A stretch of 64,000 bases of DNA from Poriferisodalis sp965214215 (lineage in GTDB: Bacteria > Actinomycetota > Acidimicrobiia > Acidimicrobiales > Poriferisodalaceae). The notes beneath the pieces were generated by a model, which was not told where the DNA came from, ran no database searches, and was given only the letters and a program-made list of their open reading frames with translations. Where the stretch lies: positions 2,938,165-3,002,164 of the forward strand of contig NZ_CBDCBD010000003.1 in NCBI RefSeq assembly GCF_965214215.1, in the 5' to 3' direction. Positions 8,755 to 17,679 of the stretch are shown here, in pieces (position 1 is the stretch's first letter; each line of letters opens with the position of its first letter). The position numbers and the translations under genes were made by a program.

Positions 8755-9978
8755 GTGAAGTTCGCAGCGTTTCTGGCACCACACCATCTCCCCGGCGAGA
8801 GCCCGGCGCTGCAGCTGCAGCGGGATCTCGACTTGGTCGCGCAGCTCGACCGTCTCGGCTATGACGAGTTCTGGTGCGGTGAGCACCACTCGACCGGCTG
8901 GGAGACCATCGGCTCGCCCGAGATGTTCCTGGCCGGCGCCGCCATGCGCACCGGTCGCATCAAGCTCGGCACCGGAGTCACCTCGATCCCCTATCACCAC
9001 CCTTTCCACGTTGCCCAGCGCATTGTCCAGCTCGACCAGATGAGCCTCGGGCGGGCAATGCTCGGCACCGGGCCAGGCGCGTTGCCGTCTGACGCTCACA
9101 CGCTGGGCATCGACCCGATGCTGTTGCGAGACCGCCAGGACGAGGCGATCCCGGTCGTCAAGCGGCTGCTTGCCGGCGGCGAACGTTTCACCTATGAGTG
9201 CGACTGGTTCTCGCTGTATGACGCCAAGCTGCAGATCCTGCCGTACCAGCACGAGATACCGATGACGACGGCATCGATGATCAGCCCGTCGGGCATGACC
9301 CTCGCCGGCAAGTACGGCATGGGTGTGCTGTCAATCGGGTCGATGTCGACCGAGGGTTTGGCATCGCTGCCGCTGCAGTGGAGCTTCGCCGAAGAGGCCG
9401 CCGCCAAGCACGACCAGGTCGTGGACCGTGCCAATTGGCGGGTGATGTTCAACTTCCACGTGGCGCTCACCCGCGACCAGGCGCGGCGCGATGTCGAGCA
9501 CGGGCTGTTGCGGTGGCACAACGAGTACAACGTCGACACGCTGCAGCGCCCGGGCCTCGAACACCTCGGCTCGACGGCCGACGCCATCGACTTCTACGCC
9601 AACCCAGACACCGCGGCGGGCGTCATCGGCACACCCGACGACCTCATCGAGAACATCCTGCGAATGCAAGAGATCACCGGCGGGTTCGGTGTGATGATGG
9701 GTTTCGTCAACGACTGGGCCGAGCCCGAGGCCATGTTCCGCAGCTGGGACCTGGTGGCACGCCACGTCATGCCCGCCGTAAAGGACCAGCTCGCGCCGAT
9801 GCAGGAATCGAACGAGTTCGTGATTGAGAACCGGGAGTACTTCGACCGGGCAGGCAAGGCGATTCTGGCGAAGATCTTCGAGAACAAGCGGGCCGCCGAA
9901 GCGCTCAAGGGTGCCGGCACCCCCAAGGGCGGCTTCACGCCCCGGGTCGGCGCTGACGAAACAGAGGGATCGAACTAG
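8755..9978 (+). CDS. LLM-class flavin-dependent monooxygenase (limonene 1,2-monooxygenase-like)
   Basis: A 407-residue bacterial-luciferase-like oxygenase starting with GTG. Signatures are the N-terminal APHHLPGESPALQLQRDLDL, the YDEFWCGEHHSTGWE strand with its double histidine, KLGTGVTSIPYHHPFHVAQR, and LGTGPGALPSDA for the flavin phosphate. These closely follow the LimB/limonene-monooxygenase branch in which FMNH2 supplied by a separate reductase activates oxygen. A terpene-like substrate is an inference from this resemblance only. Its stop overlaps the stop of the convergent molybdenum hydroxylase by two bases. Confidence 0.88.
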   Translation: MKFAAFLAPHHLPGESPALQLQRDLDLVAQLDRLGYDEFWCGEHHSTGWETIGSPEMFLAGAAMRTGRIKLGTGVTSIPYHHPFHVAQRIVQLDQMSLGRAMLGTGPGALPSDAHTLGIDPMLLRDRQDEAIPVVKRLLAGGERFTYECDWFSLYDAKLQILPYQHEIPMTTASMISPSGMTLAGKYGMGVLSIGSMSTEGLASLPLQWSFAEEAAAKHDQVVDRANWRVMFNFHVALTRDQARRDVEHGLLRWHNEYNVDTLQRPGLEHLGSTADAIDFYANPDTAAGVIGTPDDLIENILRMQEITGGFGVMMGFVNDWAEPEAMFRSWDLVARHVMPAVKDQLAPMQESNEFVIENREYFDRAGKAILAKIFENKRAAEALKGAGTPKGGFTPRVGADETEGSN

Positions 9979-12242
9979 CCGGCGGCGGTGCCGGCGTGCA
10001 GTGAGCGCCAGACCTTCTCGGGCGTCAATGGGAGATCGAGGTGCTCGACGCCGTAGGGCTCGAGAGCATCCAGCACGGCGCTGTGGAGCGCAGGGGTCGC
10101 GACGACGGTCCCCGACTCGCCGATGCCCTTGACGCCGAGCGGGTTGAGCGGCGACGGCGTCACGGTCTCCTCGCATTCGAAGAACGGCATCTCAGCAGCC
10201 GAGGGCAACAGGTAGTCGGCCAAGCCGACCGTCATGGGAATGCCCTCGTCGTTGTAGAACATCTCCTCGTACAGCGCCGCGCCGACCGCCAGCGCCAGGC
10301 CGCCGTGCACCTGCCCGTGGGCCAGGACGGGCTGCAAGATGACGCCGGCGTCGTCGACGCTCACCAGCCGGCGCACCTGAACCTCGCCCGTGGCAGTGTC
10401 AACCTCCACAGCGGCCACGCACGCACCGAAGGAGAATGAGCCAGCGCCGCCTTGGGATCTGAAATGGTGGTCCACGCTGAGCTCGCCCAAGTCGGCCCAG
10501 CCGAGCGATCGGGCGGGAGTGCCCACCACGTGGAACAGCCCGCGACCGCTGTCCAACGTGACATCGTCGGGATCGGCCTCGAGCAGCTCAGCAGCACGCT
10601 CCCGGGCAGCGGCCACCAAATCGAGAGCTGCCCCATGTGCAGCGGCACCGCCGAGCTGCGCCGAGCGCGATCCGATGGTTCCCCCTCCGATGGGCGAACG
10701 ATCCGTGTCGTCGTGGGAGATGGTGATGCGCTCGACGTCGATACCGAGCTGGGCGGCGACCACCGGAGCGAACGTTGTCTCGTGGCCCTGGCCGTGAGGC
10801 GATGTGCCGACCACGACGTCGACGGTGCCGTCGGCTGCGAGCTGAGCCGTGGCACGCTCCCCCTCGCCGCCACCGGTGACTTCGGTGGTGCAGCTCACGC
10901 CGATGCCAAGTAGCACGTTGCTGTCGCCGGCTGCACGCCGTTCGGCTTGCTCGGAGCGCAAGCCTTGGTAGTCGGCGATCGCGGCGGCCTCTCGAAGCGC
11001 TTCGGGGTAGTTCCCGCTGTCGTAGGTGGCACCGACGGCGGTGCGGTACGGGAACCGATCTGCCTGCACAAGATTGGCGAAGCGAACCTCGAGCGGGTCG
11101 CGGCCGATGGCCCGGGCGAAACGGTCGACGGCCCGCTCGATCGAGCACGCCGCCTCGGGCCGACCGGCACCCCGGAACGCGACCGTCGGCGTGGTGTTGG
11201 TGACCACCGAGGTGCCGCGCAGCGTTGCGTGAGCGATGTCATAGACGCCGGTGCCGCTGTTGCGAAGGTTCGTGGTGACGTTTGTGCCCATGGCGGGGTA
11301 CGCACCGCTGTCCTGGAGGGCATCGACCGAATAGGCGACGATCGTGCCGTCACGGTTGCCGCCGATGCGGATCCGGTGGCGAGAGGCTCGTCCGTGACCC
11401 ATCGCCAGCGACGCTTCCGAGCGGGTCTGAGCCCACCGGATCGGTCGCCCGAGCTCACGTGCCGCCCACGCGACAGCCACATCTTCGGGGTAGCAGCCCC
11501 AGCCACCCTTGGCGCCGAAGCCGCCGCCGACGTCGGGCGATATGGCCCGCACCGTGCCCGGTTCGAGACCGAGCAGCGTCTCGATGACGTGCTTGGCGCC
11601 GGCGGGACGCTGCGAGCACACCCACGCCGTGCAGCGCCCATCGTCGCCCCAACTCGATGCGCCGGCGAGTGGTTCGATCGGGTGCGGACCGAGTCGTGGG
11701 TGTGTCAGGTCGAACTCGACAGTGACGTCGCAACCGTCCCACACGTCATCGGGGACGAGGTCAAGTTCCCAAGCCAGGGCCACGTTCGTCCCGGCATGTT
11801 CATGCAGCAGGGTCTCGCCGTCGAGGCTGGCATCGAGGTCGACAACTGGGGGCAGCGGTTCGTAATCGACGATTACACCTTCCGCGGCGTCGACCGCAGC
11901 GGCCCGAGTCTCGGCGACCACCAAGGCGATCGGCTCGCCGACGAAACGGACCATGTCGTAGGCCATGAGCGGCCGCCACAGGTCCCGATTCATCGACGGC
12001 AGCCGCGGTGGGAACGGCCAGCCGTCCACCTCCCGTCCGAGGAACACGGCGATCACCCCGTCAGCCTCCCGGGCCGCTGTTACGTCAACGGAGGCGAGGC
12101 GGGCATGGGCTTCCGCCGAACGCACGAACACGGCTTGCGCGGCTCCCTCCAGCTCGGGCACGTCGAGCCCGTCGATATAAGTGCTCTCGCCGCGCAGTAG
12201 CGGCTCGTCTTCGCGCCGCCCGTTGAATTCTGAATCAGCCAC
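9975..12242 (-). CDS. Xanthine dehydrogenase-family molybdopterin-binding (large) subunit
   Basis: Large catalytic subunit of a molybdenum hydroxylase (aldehyde oxidase / form II CO-dehydrogenase-like). About 755 residues if started at GTG 12242 (VADSEFNGRREDEPLLRG); codons further upstream do not resemble the family. Visible signatures: an N-terminal a/b hammerhead with LRGESTYIDGLDVPE, the molybdopterin region DVGGGFGAKGGWGCYPEDVA, the form II loop AFRGAGRPEAA (not the AYxCSFR of true CO dehydrogenases), and the catalytic glutamate in VKGIGESGTV. No FAD or 2Fe-2S subunit gene lies nearby, which is unusual for this three-subunit class. The substrate is unknown. Its start faces the first selenoprotein gene. 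Confidence 0.9.
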   Translation of the reverse strand: MADSEFNGRREDEPLLRGESTYIDGLDVPELEGAAQAVFVRSAEAHARLASVDVTAAREADGVIAVFLGREVDGWPFPPRLPSMNRDLWRPLMAYDMVRFVGEPIALVVAETRAAAVDAAEGVIVDYEPLPPVVDLDASLDGETLLHEHAGTNVALAWELDLVPDDVWDGCDVTVEFDLTHPRLGPHPIEPLAGASSWGDDGRCTAWVCSQRPAGAKHVIETLLGLEPGTVRAISPDVGGGFGAKGGWGCYPEDVAVAWAARELGRPIRWAQTRSEASLAMGHGRASRHRIRIGGNRDGTIVAYSVDALQDSGAYPAMGTNVTTNLRNSGTGVYDIAHATLRGTSVVTNTTPTVAFRGAGRPEAACSIERAVDRFARAIGRDPLEVRFANLVQADRFPYRTAVGATYDSGNYPEALREAAAIADYQGLRSEQAERRAAGDSNVLLGIGVSCTTEVTGGGEGERATAQLAADGTVDVVVGTSPHGQGHETTFAPVVAAQLGIDVERITISHDDTDRSPIGGGTIGSRSAQLGGAAAHGAALDLVAAARERAAELLEADPDDVTLDSGRGLFHVVGTPARSLGWADLGELSVDHHFRSQGGAGSFSFGACVAAVEVDTATGEVQVRRLVSVDDAGVILQPVLAHGQVHGGLALAVGAALYEEMFYNDEGIPMTVGLADYLLPSAAEMPFFECEETVTPSPLNPLGVKGIGESGTVVATPALHSAVLDALEPYGVEHLDLPLTPEKVWRSLHAGTAAG

Positions 12243-12430
12243 GGCTGCAACGTAGCCCCCCACGAGCCTGCGGCCCGCGTGCCGCTGGAACGGTTTGGAG
12301 CTGGACTTCGCCCAACTGCAGTCCGTCAGCGGGTCGCCATACGCCAATCCCCCCCGGGAACACCGCACGCCCGGCGTGTCATGATCACCGCTGGAGTTGG
12401 ATGCCTCACGACCGACGATCGGAGCGGACG

Positions 12431-13591
12431 ATGGAGATCACACTTGACACCCGGGGCGGCCCGTCGAATGGTCCGTACTTCGAGGATGCAGAGGGCTTCA
12501 ATATGCCCGAGCCGCCCGGCAACGGAAGTCGGCGAATCCCGTTGGGCGACTTTCCGACCGGACCCGAGGTGGGATCCCCCCTGCCGGACATCGTCGCTAT
12601 CGATCAGTCCGGCCGCACCGTGGACGTGCACGCCGACCGTGCGGGCCAGCCAGCTGTGGTGGTGTTCTATCGCTCGGCAGTGTGGTGACCGCCGTGCCGA
12701 ACCCAGCTGGTCGAGCTGGAACGAGGCATGGATGCCTACCGGGCAGCGGGTGTCCGTCTGTATGCGCTGAGCTATGACGAGCCCGACGCGCTGGCCGACT
12801 ACGCGAAAGCTCACGACACCACGTTCACCATGCTGTCGGACCCCGACAGCGAGGTCATCGAGTCGTTCGGGATTCTCAACACGCTGATCCCGCCCGATGA
12901 CCACCCGTGGTATGGCCTCCCATTCCCCGGGTCGTATGTCGTCGACGCCGATGGGATCATCGTGGCGAAGTTCTTCGAGCACAACTTCGCCGTGCGCTCG
13001 GGTCCCGAGCAGATGCTCGCCGCAGCCCTCGGCCATGAATTCGAGGCCGCAGTTGCGGGCGACCCGCAGCCGGTCAATCGAGTCACCGCGGAGGTGACCG
13101 TCGACGGTGATCGGCTGCCGATGGGAGTCACTCGCCACATCGTCGCGACATTCCGGGTTCCCGAGGGCCAGCACCTCTACGGCGAACCTGTACCCGAGGG
13201 CCTGGTGGCAGCAGCAATCGACCTCGACGACAGCGACGGGATCCTGTCCTACGAGATGCTGGCACCGCCTACTGCGCCCCTAACTCTCGCCGGGTCGGGC
13301 GAGACGCTGCAGACCTACGAAGGGGACGTGGTGCTGCGGCTTCCGATTGCGCAGAACGCCCGACACATGCAAAAGGACGACAACGGTCGTTACGTCACGA
13401 TCAACGGCCGGATTCGCTGGCAGGCCTGTGACGACAACGAGTGCTTCTTGCCTGAGTCAATGCCGTTCAGCTTCCGCGTGGAGGCGGGCTTCCCGGTTCT
13501 GGGCGACATGGGACCCGGTGTTGGCAGGGTGCCGGCCATGAACGGCGCACAGCACTTCCAGCGCCTGATCGACCGCCGTCAAGGCGCCTGA
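12431..13591 (+). CDS. Selenocysteine-containing peroxiredoxin-like protein with C-terminal DsbD-alpha-like domain (TGA at 12686 read as Sec)
   Basis: Predicted thiol/selenol peroxidase or redoxin of 386 residues with Sec at position 86. The frame is interrupted only by TGA 12686-12688. Upstream reads VVVFYRSAVW and downstream PPCRTQLVELERG, the same frame, reproducing the AhpC/TSA active site FYRxxWCPxCRxQL with the peroxidatic Cys replaced, giving U-P-P-C. The thioredoxin fold continues through VRLYALSYDEP and GSYVVDADGIIVAKFFE to about residue 200. A second domain holds EGQHLYGEPVPEG and WQACDDNECFLPESMPF, a cysteine pair like the N-terminal domain of DsbD. A hairpin follows the TGA (see SECIS entry). 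Start ATG 12431 has GGAG six bases before it. It is divergent from the molybdenum hydroxylase. A sequencing error is unlikely because an unlinked homologue shows the same TGA. Confidence 0.85.
12703..12719 (+). promoter_or_regulatory. Putative bacterial SECIS hairpin (first selenoprotein)
   Basis: CCAGCT, loop GGTCG, AGCTGG: a perfect 6-bp stem with a 5-nt loop starting 15 bases after TGA 12686-12688. The loop holds GGU(C), as in the E. coli fdhF SECIS, where GGUC lies about 19-22 bases after the UGA; here it lies 21-24 bases after it. Confidence 0.65.
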
Positions 13592-13663
13592 TCCAGCGTC
13601 GACGGGAACCGAAAGCCGAGTTCGCAGCGACCGACGATGCCCCGCGAGCAGGGCCGCACCCCG

Positions 13664-14710
13664 TCAGGCGCTGGCGAGCGAGACCACCTCGAACATCGAC
13701 TCGTAGCCCGCTAGCCCAGGCGCATCAGTGCGCTGAGGCACCCGGAACAGGATGATCTCCGAAGTCAGACCGCTGTAGTCGGCGATTCGAGCCGCGCATT
13801 GGGCCGGGGTACCGGTGATGCTCATGGAGTCGACGACCTCGTCGGGCACCAGATCCATGGCCTCGCGTAGCTGCCCTTGGGGCATCAGTCGGGTCGCGGC
13901 GTCTGCGAACTCGTCGAAGCCGAGCTGGCGAAGCTGCGAGTCGTAGTACGGGTGCGGCACGGGGTGGAACAGCCCGCAGATGGTGGCCCGGGTGGCGTTG
14001 CGGGCCAGTTCTTCGTCCGGATTGACGCTGAGGAACGATCCCATCAGGAATCCGACGTCGTCGGGGTCGCGGCCAGCCTCAGTGGCGGCCTGGCGCGCTG
14101 TCGGCCCGACGATGTCGCGCATGAATTCGACCGAGGACATCACCCCGACGCCGACCCCATCGGCGACCTCGCCTGCCAAGTGGACCATCTTGGGTCCCGA
14201 GGCTGACAGGTACACCGGGATCGACGGCCTCGTCGGCTCCCAGGTGGCCCGCCAGCGGATGCGGTGGTGATCGCCCTCGTAACGCACCGGCTCCCCCGCC
14301 CGTCCGGCGACCGCGCTGCGCACGATCTCGATGTAGTCGCGCAGCTTGCCGAGCGGGCGGAACTCGTCGATGCCCATGTACCACTCGTTGAAATGGCGGT
14401 TGCCGGTGCCGAGGCCGAGTGTGAACCGTCCCCCGCTCATCTCGTCGAGATCGCGAGCCGCTATCGCCGTCAGCCACGGTTCGCGGGCATAGGCGTTGGC
14501 GATGTAGGTGCCGACCGTCACCCGCTCGGTCGCAGCGATCACGGCGGCTGCCGACACAAAGGCACTGCGACCGGCCTCGACGGTGTACATCGAGTCCATG
14601 CCGGCGGCCTCACCCTCTCGGGCCAGCTCGACGAAGTCGGCCATCGAGTCCTCGAAGCCGAGCAGCAGGCCAAGCCCAGGTTTCTCGGGTGAAGCACTCA
14701 TCGCGTTCAT
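13664..14710 (-). CDS. LLM-class F420-dependent oxidoreductase
   Basis: A 348-residue luciferase-like barrel protein. The N-terminal KPGLGLLLGFEDSMADFVE strand, AGMDSMYTVEAGRSAFVSAA, and the flavin/F420 phosphate segment GGRFTLGLGTGNRHFNEWYM are typical, as is IPVYLSASGPKMVHLAGEVA. This arrangement matches the F420-dependent methylene-H4MPT reductase-like branch common in actinobacteria. ATG 14710 follows a GGGGGATAC ribosome site; a second ATG at 14701 is possible. It converges on the first selenoprotein gene with a 72-base gap. The substrate is unknown. Confidence 0.9.
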   Translation of the reverse strand: MNAMSASPEKPGLGLLLGFEDSMADFVELAREGEAAGMDSMYTVEAGRSAFVSAAAVIAATERVTVGTYIANAYAREPWLTAIAARDLDEMSGGRFTLGLGTGNRHFNEWYMGIDEFRPLGKLRDYIEIVRSAVAGRAGEPVRYEGDHHRIRWRATWEPTRPSIPVYLSASGPKMVHLAGEVADGVGVGVMSSVEFMRDIVGPTARQAATEAGRDPDDVGFLMGSFLSVNPDEELARNATRATICGLFHPVPHPYYDSQLRQLGFDEFADAATRLMPQGQLREAMDLVPDEVVDSMSITGTPAQCAARIADYSGLTSEIILFRVPQRTDAPGLAGYESMFEVVSLASA

Positions 14711-14857
14711 GTATCCCCCGTTTCGTATAGGGACGACATCGTCTCAGATCTCCGCGAACGTCGTGGCGGCCCCCGGCAGCAGCGGCTGACTGTCGAAGCT
14801 CTCCATTCGTCCGAGCCGCCTCGCGAATGTCGCCGACATGACGCGAGCCGCGGGTTC

Positions 14858-17074
14858 TCAGGTCAGATCGAACCGGTCGAGGTCCATCACCTTGTGCCAA
14901 GCCGCCACGAAGTCGGCCACGAACTTGGCCTCGGCGTCGTCGCATCCGTACACCTCGGCGATGGCTCGCAGCTGCGAGTTGGAGCCGAACACCAGATCGA
15001 CCGCACTGGCTGTCCACTTGAGCTCACCAGAGTTGCGGTCGCGGCCTTCGTAGACGTGGTCGGTGTCGGACACCTGCCATTCGGTGCCCATGTCCAGCAA
15101 GTTCACGAAGAAGTCGTTGGTCAGCGAGCCGGCACGGTCGGTGAGAACGCCCAGAGACGAGCCCCCGGTGTTGGCGCCGAGCACCCGCAGGCCGCCGACC
15201 AGCACCGTCATCTCCGGCGCCGTCAGCGACAGCAGGCTCGCACGGTCCACCAGCATCACCTCGGGACGGCGCTTGTCACCGCCTCGCCAGTAGTTGCGGA
15301 ACCCGTCAGCCGTTGGCTCGAGCACGGCGAAGGACTCGGTGTCGGTCTGATCTGCCGAGGCATCGGTGCGGCCCGGCGAGAACGGCACCACGACGTCGCG
15401 GCCGGCATTGCGGGCCGCCTGCTCGATGCCGGCGCACCCGCCCAGCACGATCAGGTCCGCCAGCGACACTCGCTTCGAACCGTTCTGGGCGCTGTTGAAC
15501 GCCGCCTGAATTCCGGCCAGTGCCGTGAGCACGCCCGCCAGCTCGGCTGGATCGTTGGCTTCCCAGCCGTTCTGAGGTGCGAGCCGGATTCGGGCACCGT
15601 TGGCCCCGCCTCGCATGTCGCTGTCACGGAACGTCGACGCCGATGCCCACGCGGCCTTGACCAGCTCGGCAACCGACAGGCCCGATTCGAGAATCGTGGC
15701 TTTCAGCGCTGCGACATCGACGTCGTCGACCAGCTCGTGGTCGACAGCGGGAACAGGGTCCTGCCAGATCAGAACCTCGTCAGGCACCTCCGGTCCGAGG
15801 TAGCGCGAGGCCGGACCCATGTCGCGGTGAGTGAGTTTGTACCAGGCCCGCGCAAAGGCGTCAGCGAACTCGTCGGGGTTCTCAAGGAAGCGCCGCGAGA
15901 TCGGCTCGTAGATGGGGTCCATCCGCAGCGACAAGTCGGTCGTGAGCATGACCGGCGCGTGCCGTTTCGACGGATCGTGCGCGTCGGGCACGGTGTCGGC
16001 CGCAGCTGGATCGGTGGGCTCCCACTGATGTGCACCCGCCGGGCTCTGGGACAGCTCCCACTCATAGCCGAACAGCACCTCGAAGAACGTGTTGTCCCAC
16101 GTCACCGGCGTGGGCGTCCAGATGCCTTCGAGGCCGCTGGTGATCGAGTCGCCTGCCTTGCCGCTGCCGAACGTGCTCGTCCAGCCGAGGCCCTGTTCTT
16201 CCAGGGCGGCGCCTTCAGGCTCGGGGCCGACGTGCGCGTCGCCGTCAGCGGCGCCGTGTGTCTTGCCGAACGTGTGACCCCCGGCGATGAGGGCCACCGT
16301 CTCCTCGTCGTCCATTGCCATTCGAGCGAAGGTTTCGCGGATGTCCCTCGCCGCTGCGAGCGGGTCGGGCGTGCCGTTCGGCCCTTCAGGGTTCACATAG
16401 ATGAGACCCATCTGCACGGCGCCGAGCGGGTCGGCCAGATCACGATCCCCGCTGTAGCGCTCGTCGTCAAGCCAGACGGTTTCGGGGCCCCAGTAGATGT
16501 CCTCCTCGGGCTCCCACACGTCTTCCCGGCCGCCGCCGAAGCCGAAGGTCTCAAAGCCCATCGATTCCAGCGCCACATTGCCGGCCAGGATCATCAGGTC
16601 GGCCCAGGAGATCTTGCGGCCGTACTTCTGCTTGACCGGCCACAGGAGCCGGCGAGCCTTGTCCAGGTTGGCGTTGTCGGGCCAGCTGTTGAGCGGTGCG
16701 AATCGGTGCGAGCCCGAGCCGCCGCCGCCTCGGCCGTCGTGGATGCGGTAGGTGCCAGCGCTGTGCCACGCCATGCGGATGATCAGCGGGCCGTAGTGGC
16801 CGAAGTCGGCTGGCCACCAATCCTGTGAGGTGGTCATCACCTCGGCGAGGTCGACCTTGACGGCTGCGAGATCGAGGGTCCCGAACTCGGCGGCGTAGTC
16901 GTACTGCTCGTCGGTGGGGTCGATCAGCGGCGAGTTCTTGCCCAGCGGCCGCAGATTGAGCTGCTCGGGCCACCACTGCTGATTGGCCAGCGAGCCCATG
17001 TAGGCGGGGTCATGCAACACCGGGCATCTGCCGCCCCCCGAGGTTGCTTCGGTCGTGGCGGTGGTGTCACTCAT
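14858..17074 (-). CDS. katG: Catalase-peroxidase KatG
   Basis: Bifunctional haem enzyme that dismutates H2O2 and oxidises peroxidase substrates. The 738 residues are the full family length, with the duplicated peroxidase halves. The distal haem site RMAWHSAGTYR carries Arg, Trp and His; the tyrosine of the Met-Tyr-Trp adduct is in LIYVNPEGPNG, and the proximal histidine is in GGHTFGKTHGA. The start ATG overlaps the stop of the upstream Fur-type gene by four bases (ATGA), so the two are co-translated as in the mycobacterial furA-katG operon. Expression is therefore probably controlled by that regulator from the palindrome at 17544. The frame extends upstream inside the regulator gene, but that part is not KatG. 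Confidence 0.98.
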   Translation of the reverse strand: MSDTTATTEATSGGGRCPVLHDPAYMGSLANQQWWPEQLNLRPLGKNSPLIDPTDEQYDYAAEFGTLDLAAVKVDLAEVMTTSQDWWPADFGHYGPLIIRMAWHSAGTYRIHDGRGGGGSGSHRFAPLNSWPDNANLDKARRLLWPVKQKYGRKISWADLMILAGNVALESMGFETFGFGGGREDVWEPEEDIYWGPETVWLDDERYSGDRDLADPLGAVQMGLIYVNPEGPNGTPDPLAAARDIRETFARMAMDDEETVALIAGGHTFGKTHGAADGDAHVGPEPEGAALEEQGLGWTSTFGSGKAGDSITSGLEGIWTPTPVTWDNTFFEVLFGYEWELSQSPAGAHQWEPTDPAAADTVPDAHDPSKRHAPVMLTTDLSLRMDPIYEPISRRFLENPDEFADAFARAWYKLTHRDMGPASRYLGPEVPDEVLIWQDPVPAVDHELVDDVDVAALKATILESGLSVAELVKAAWASASTFRDSDMRGGANGARIRLAPQNGWEANDPAELAGVLTALAGIQAAFNSAQNGSKRVSLADLIVLGGCAGIEQAARNAGRDVVVPFSPGRTDASADQTDTESFAVLEPTADGFRNYWRGGDKRRPEVMLVDRASLLSLTAPEMTVLVGGLRVLGANTGGSSLGVLTDRAGSLTNDFFVNLLDMGTEWQVSDTDHVYEGRDRNSGELKWTASAVDLVFGSNSQLRAIAEVYGCDDAEAKFVADFVAAWHKVMDLDRFDLT

Positions 17075-17523
17075 TGCTGCTCCTTGGCTGTTGTTTGAGC
17101 TGTTGTCGTGCAATCCGGGCAATAGCCCCAATAGATGACTTCGGCCTCGTCGATCACGAAGCCCTTGTCGTCGGCGGCCTCGAGGCACGGCCGGTATCCC
17201 ACGGCGCAGTCGACGTCGACCATCCGGGCGCACCCGCGGCACACCAAGTGGTGATGGTTGTCGTCGACCCGGTCCTCGTATCGGGCCGCCGACCGTGCCG
17301 GCTGGATCCGCCGGATCAGACCTTGTTCGGTCAACATTCCCAAGGCATCGAATACTGCCTGTCTGGATATTGACCCGATACTGGCACGCACATCGTCGAC
17401 CAGATCGTCAGCAGTGGCATGCGGTCGAGCCGCGACGGCACCGAACACAGCCAATCGCTGTGCGGTCACCTGTATCCCACGCTCCCGTAGCATCTTTAGC
17501 ATCTGCAAGGTGCCTTGGGCCAT
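17071..17523 (-). CDS. furA: Fur-family regulator (FurA/PerR-like) of katG
   Basis: A 150-residue metal-dependent repressor. The N-terminal winged helix spans RERGIQVTAQRLAVFGAVA to GSISRQAVFDALGMLTEQGL. The metal region has DDNHHHLVCRGCARMVDVDC, and a second zinc pair CPDC lies near the end, giving the structural Cys4 site. It overlaps katG by four bases, which is the arrangement of actinobacterial furA-katG operons responding to peroxide. A 6-1-6 palindrome lies about 20 bases upstream of its start and is the likely operator for autoregulation. Confidence 0.95.
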   Translation of the reverse strand: MAQGTLQMLKMLRERGIQVTAQRLAVFGAVAARPHATADDLVDDVRASIGSISRQAVFDALGMLTEQGLIRRIQPARSAARYEDRVDDNHHHLVCRGCARMVDVDCAVGYRPCLEAADDKGFVIDEAEVIYWGYCPDCTTTAQTTAKEQQ

Positions 17524-17543
17524 GCAACGAGTATATCTAATTC

Positions 17544-17556
17544 TAGACCTGGTCTA
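17544..17556. promoter_or_regulatory. Putative FurA operator upstream of furA-katG
   Basis: TAGACCTGGTCTA is a perfect 6-1-6 inverted repeat in an A+T-rich stretch (ATTC on the left, ATAT on the right), 20 bases before the furA start codon. The 13-bp symmetric core and its place at the operon promoter fit a Fur-family site. Confidence 0.6.
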
Positions 17557-17679
17557 ATATCATGGCTGTCGAACCGCAGGCAACAACGGGTGGCGCGGCT
17601 TTGGGTCGGCGCATCACCGCTTCCTACGTGTGATGTCTGGGCCTTGGGGCCAGGGCGCGCGCTACTAGTTTGAGCCGGC

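Noticed and set aside
12310..12330. ACTGCAGT near 12316 as a third copy of the 7129/7189 operator
   Set aside because: Only the central 8 bases match; the AAC/GTT flanks of the half-sites are missing.
12401..12688. TGA at 12686 as an ordinary stop or a sequencing error
   Set aside because: The reading frame and fold continue exactly in phase, the replaced residue is the catalytic Cys, and an unlinked gene shows the same change.
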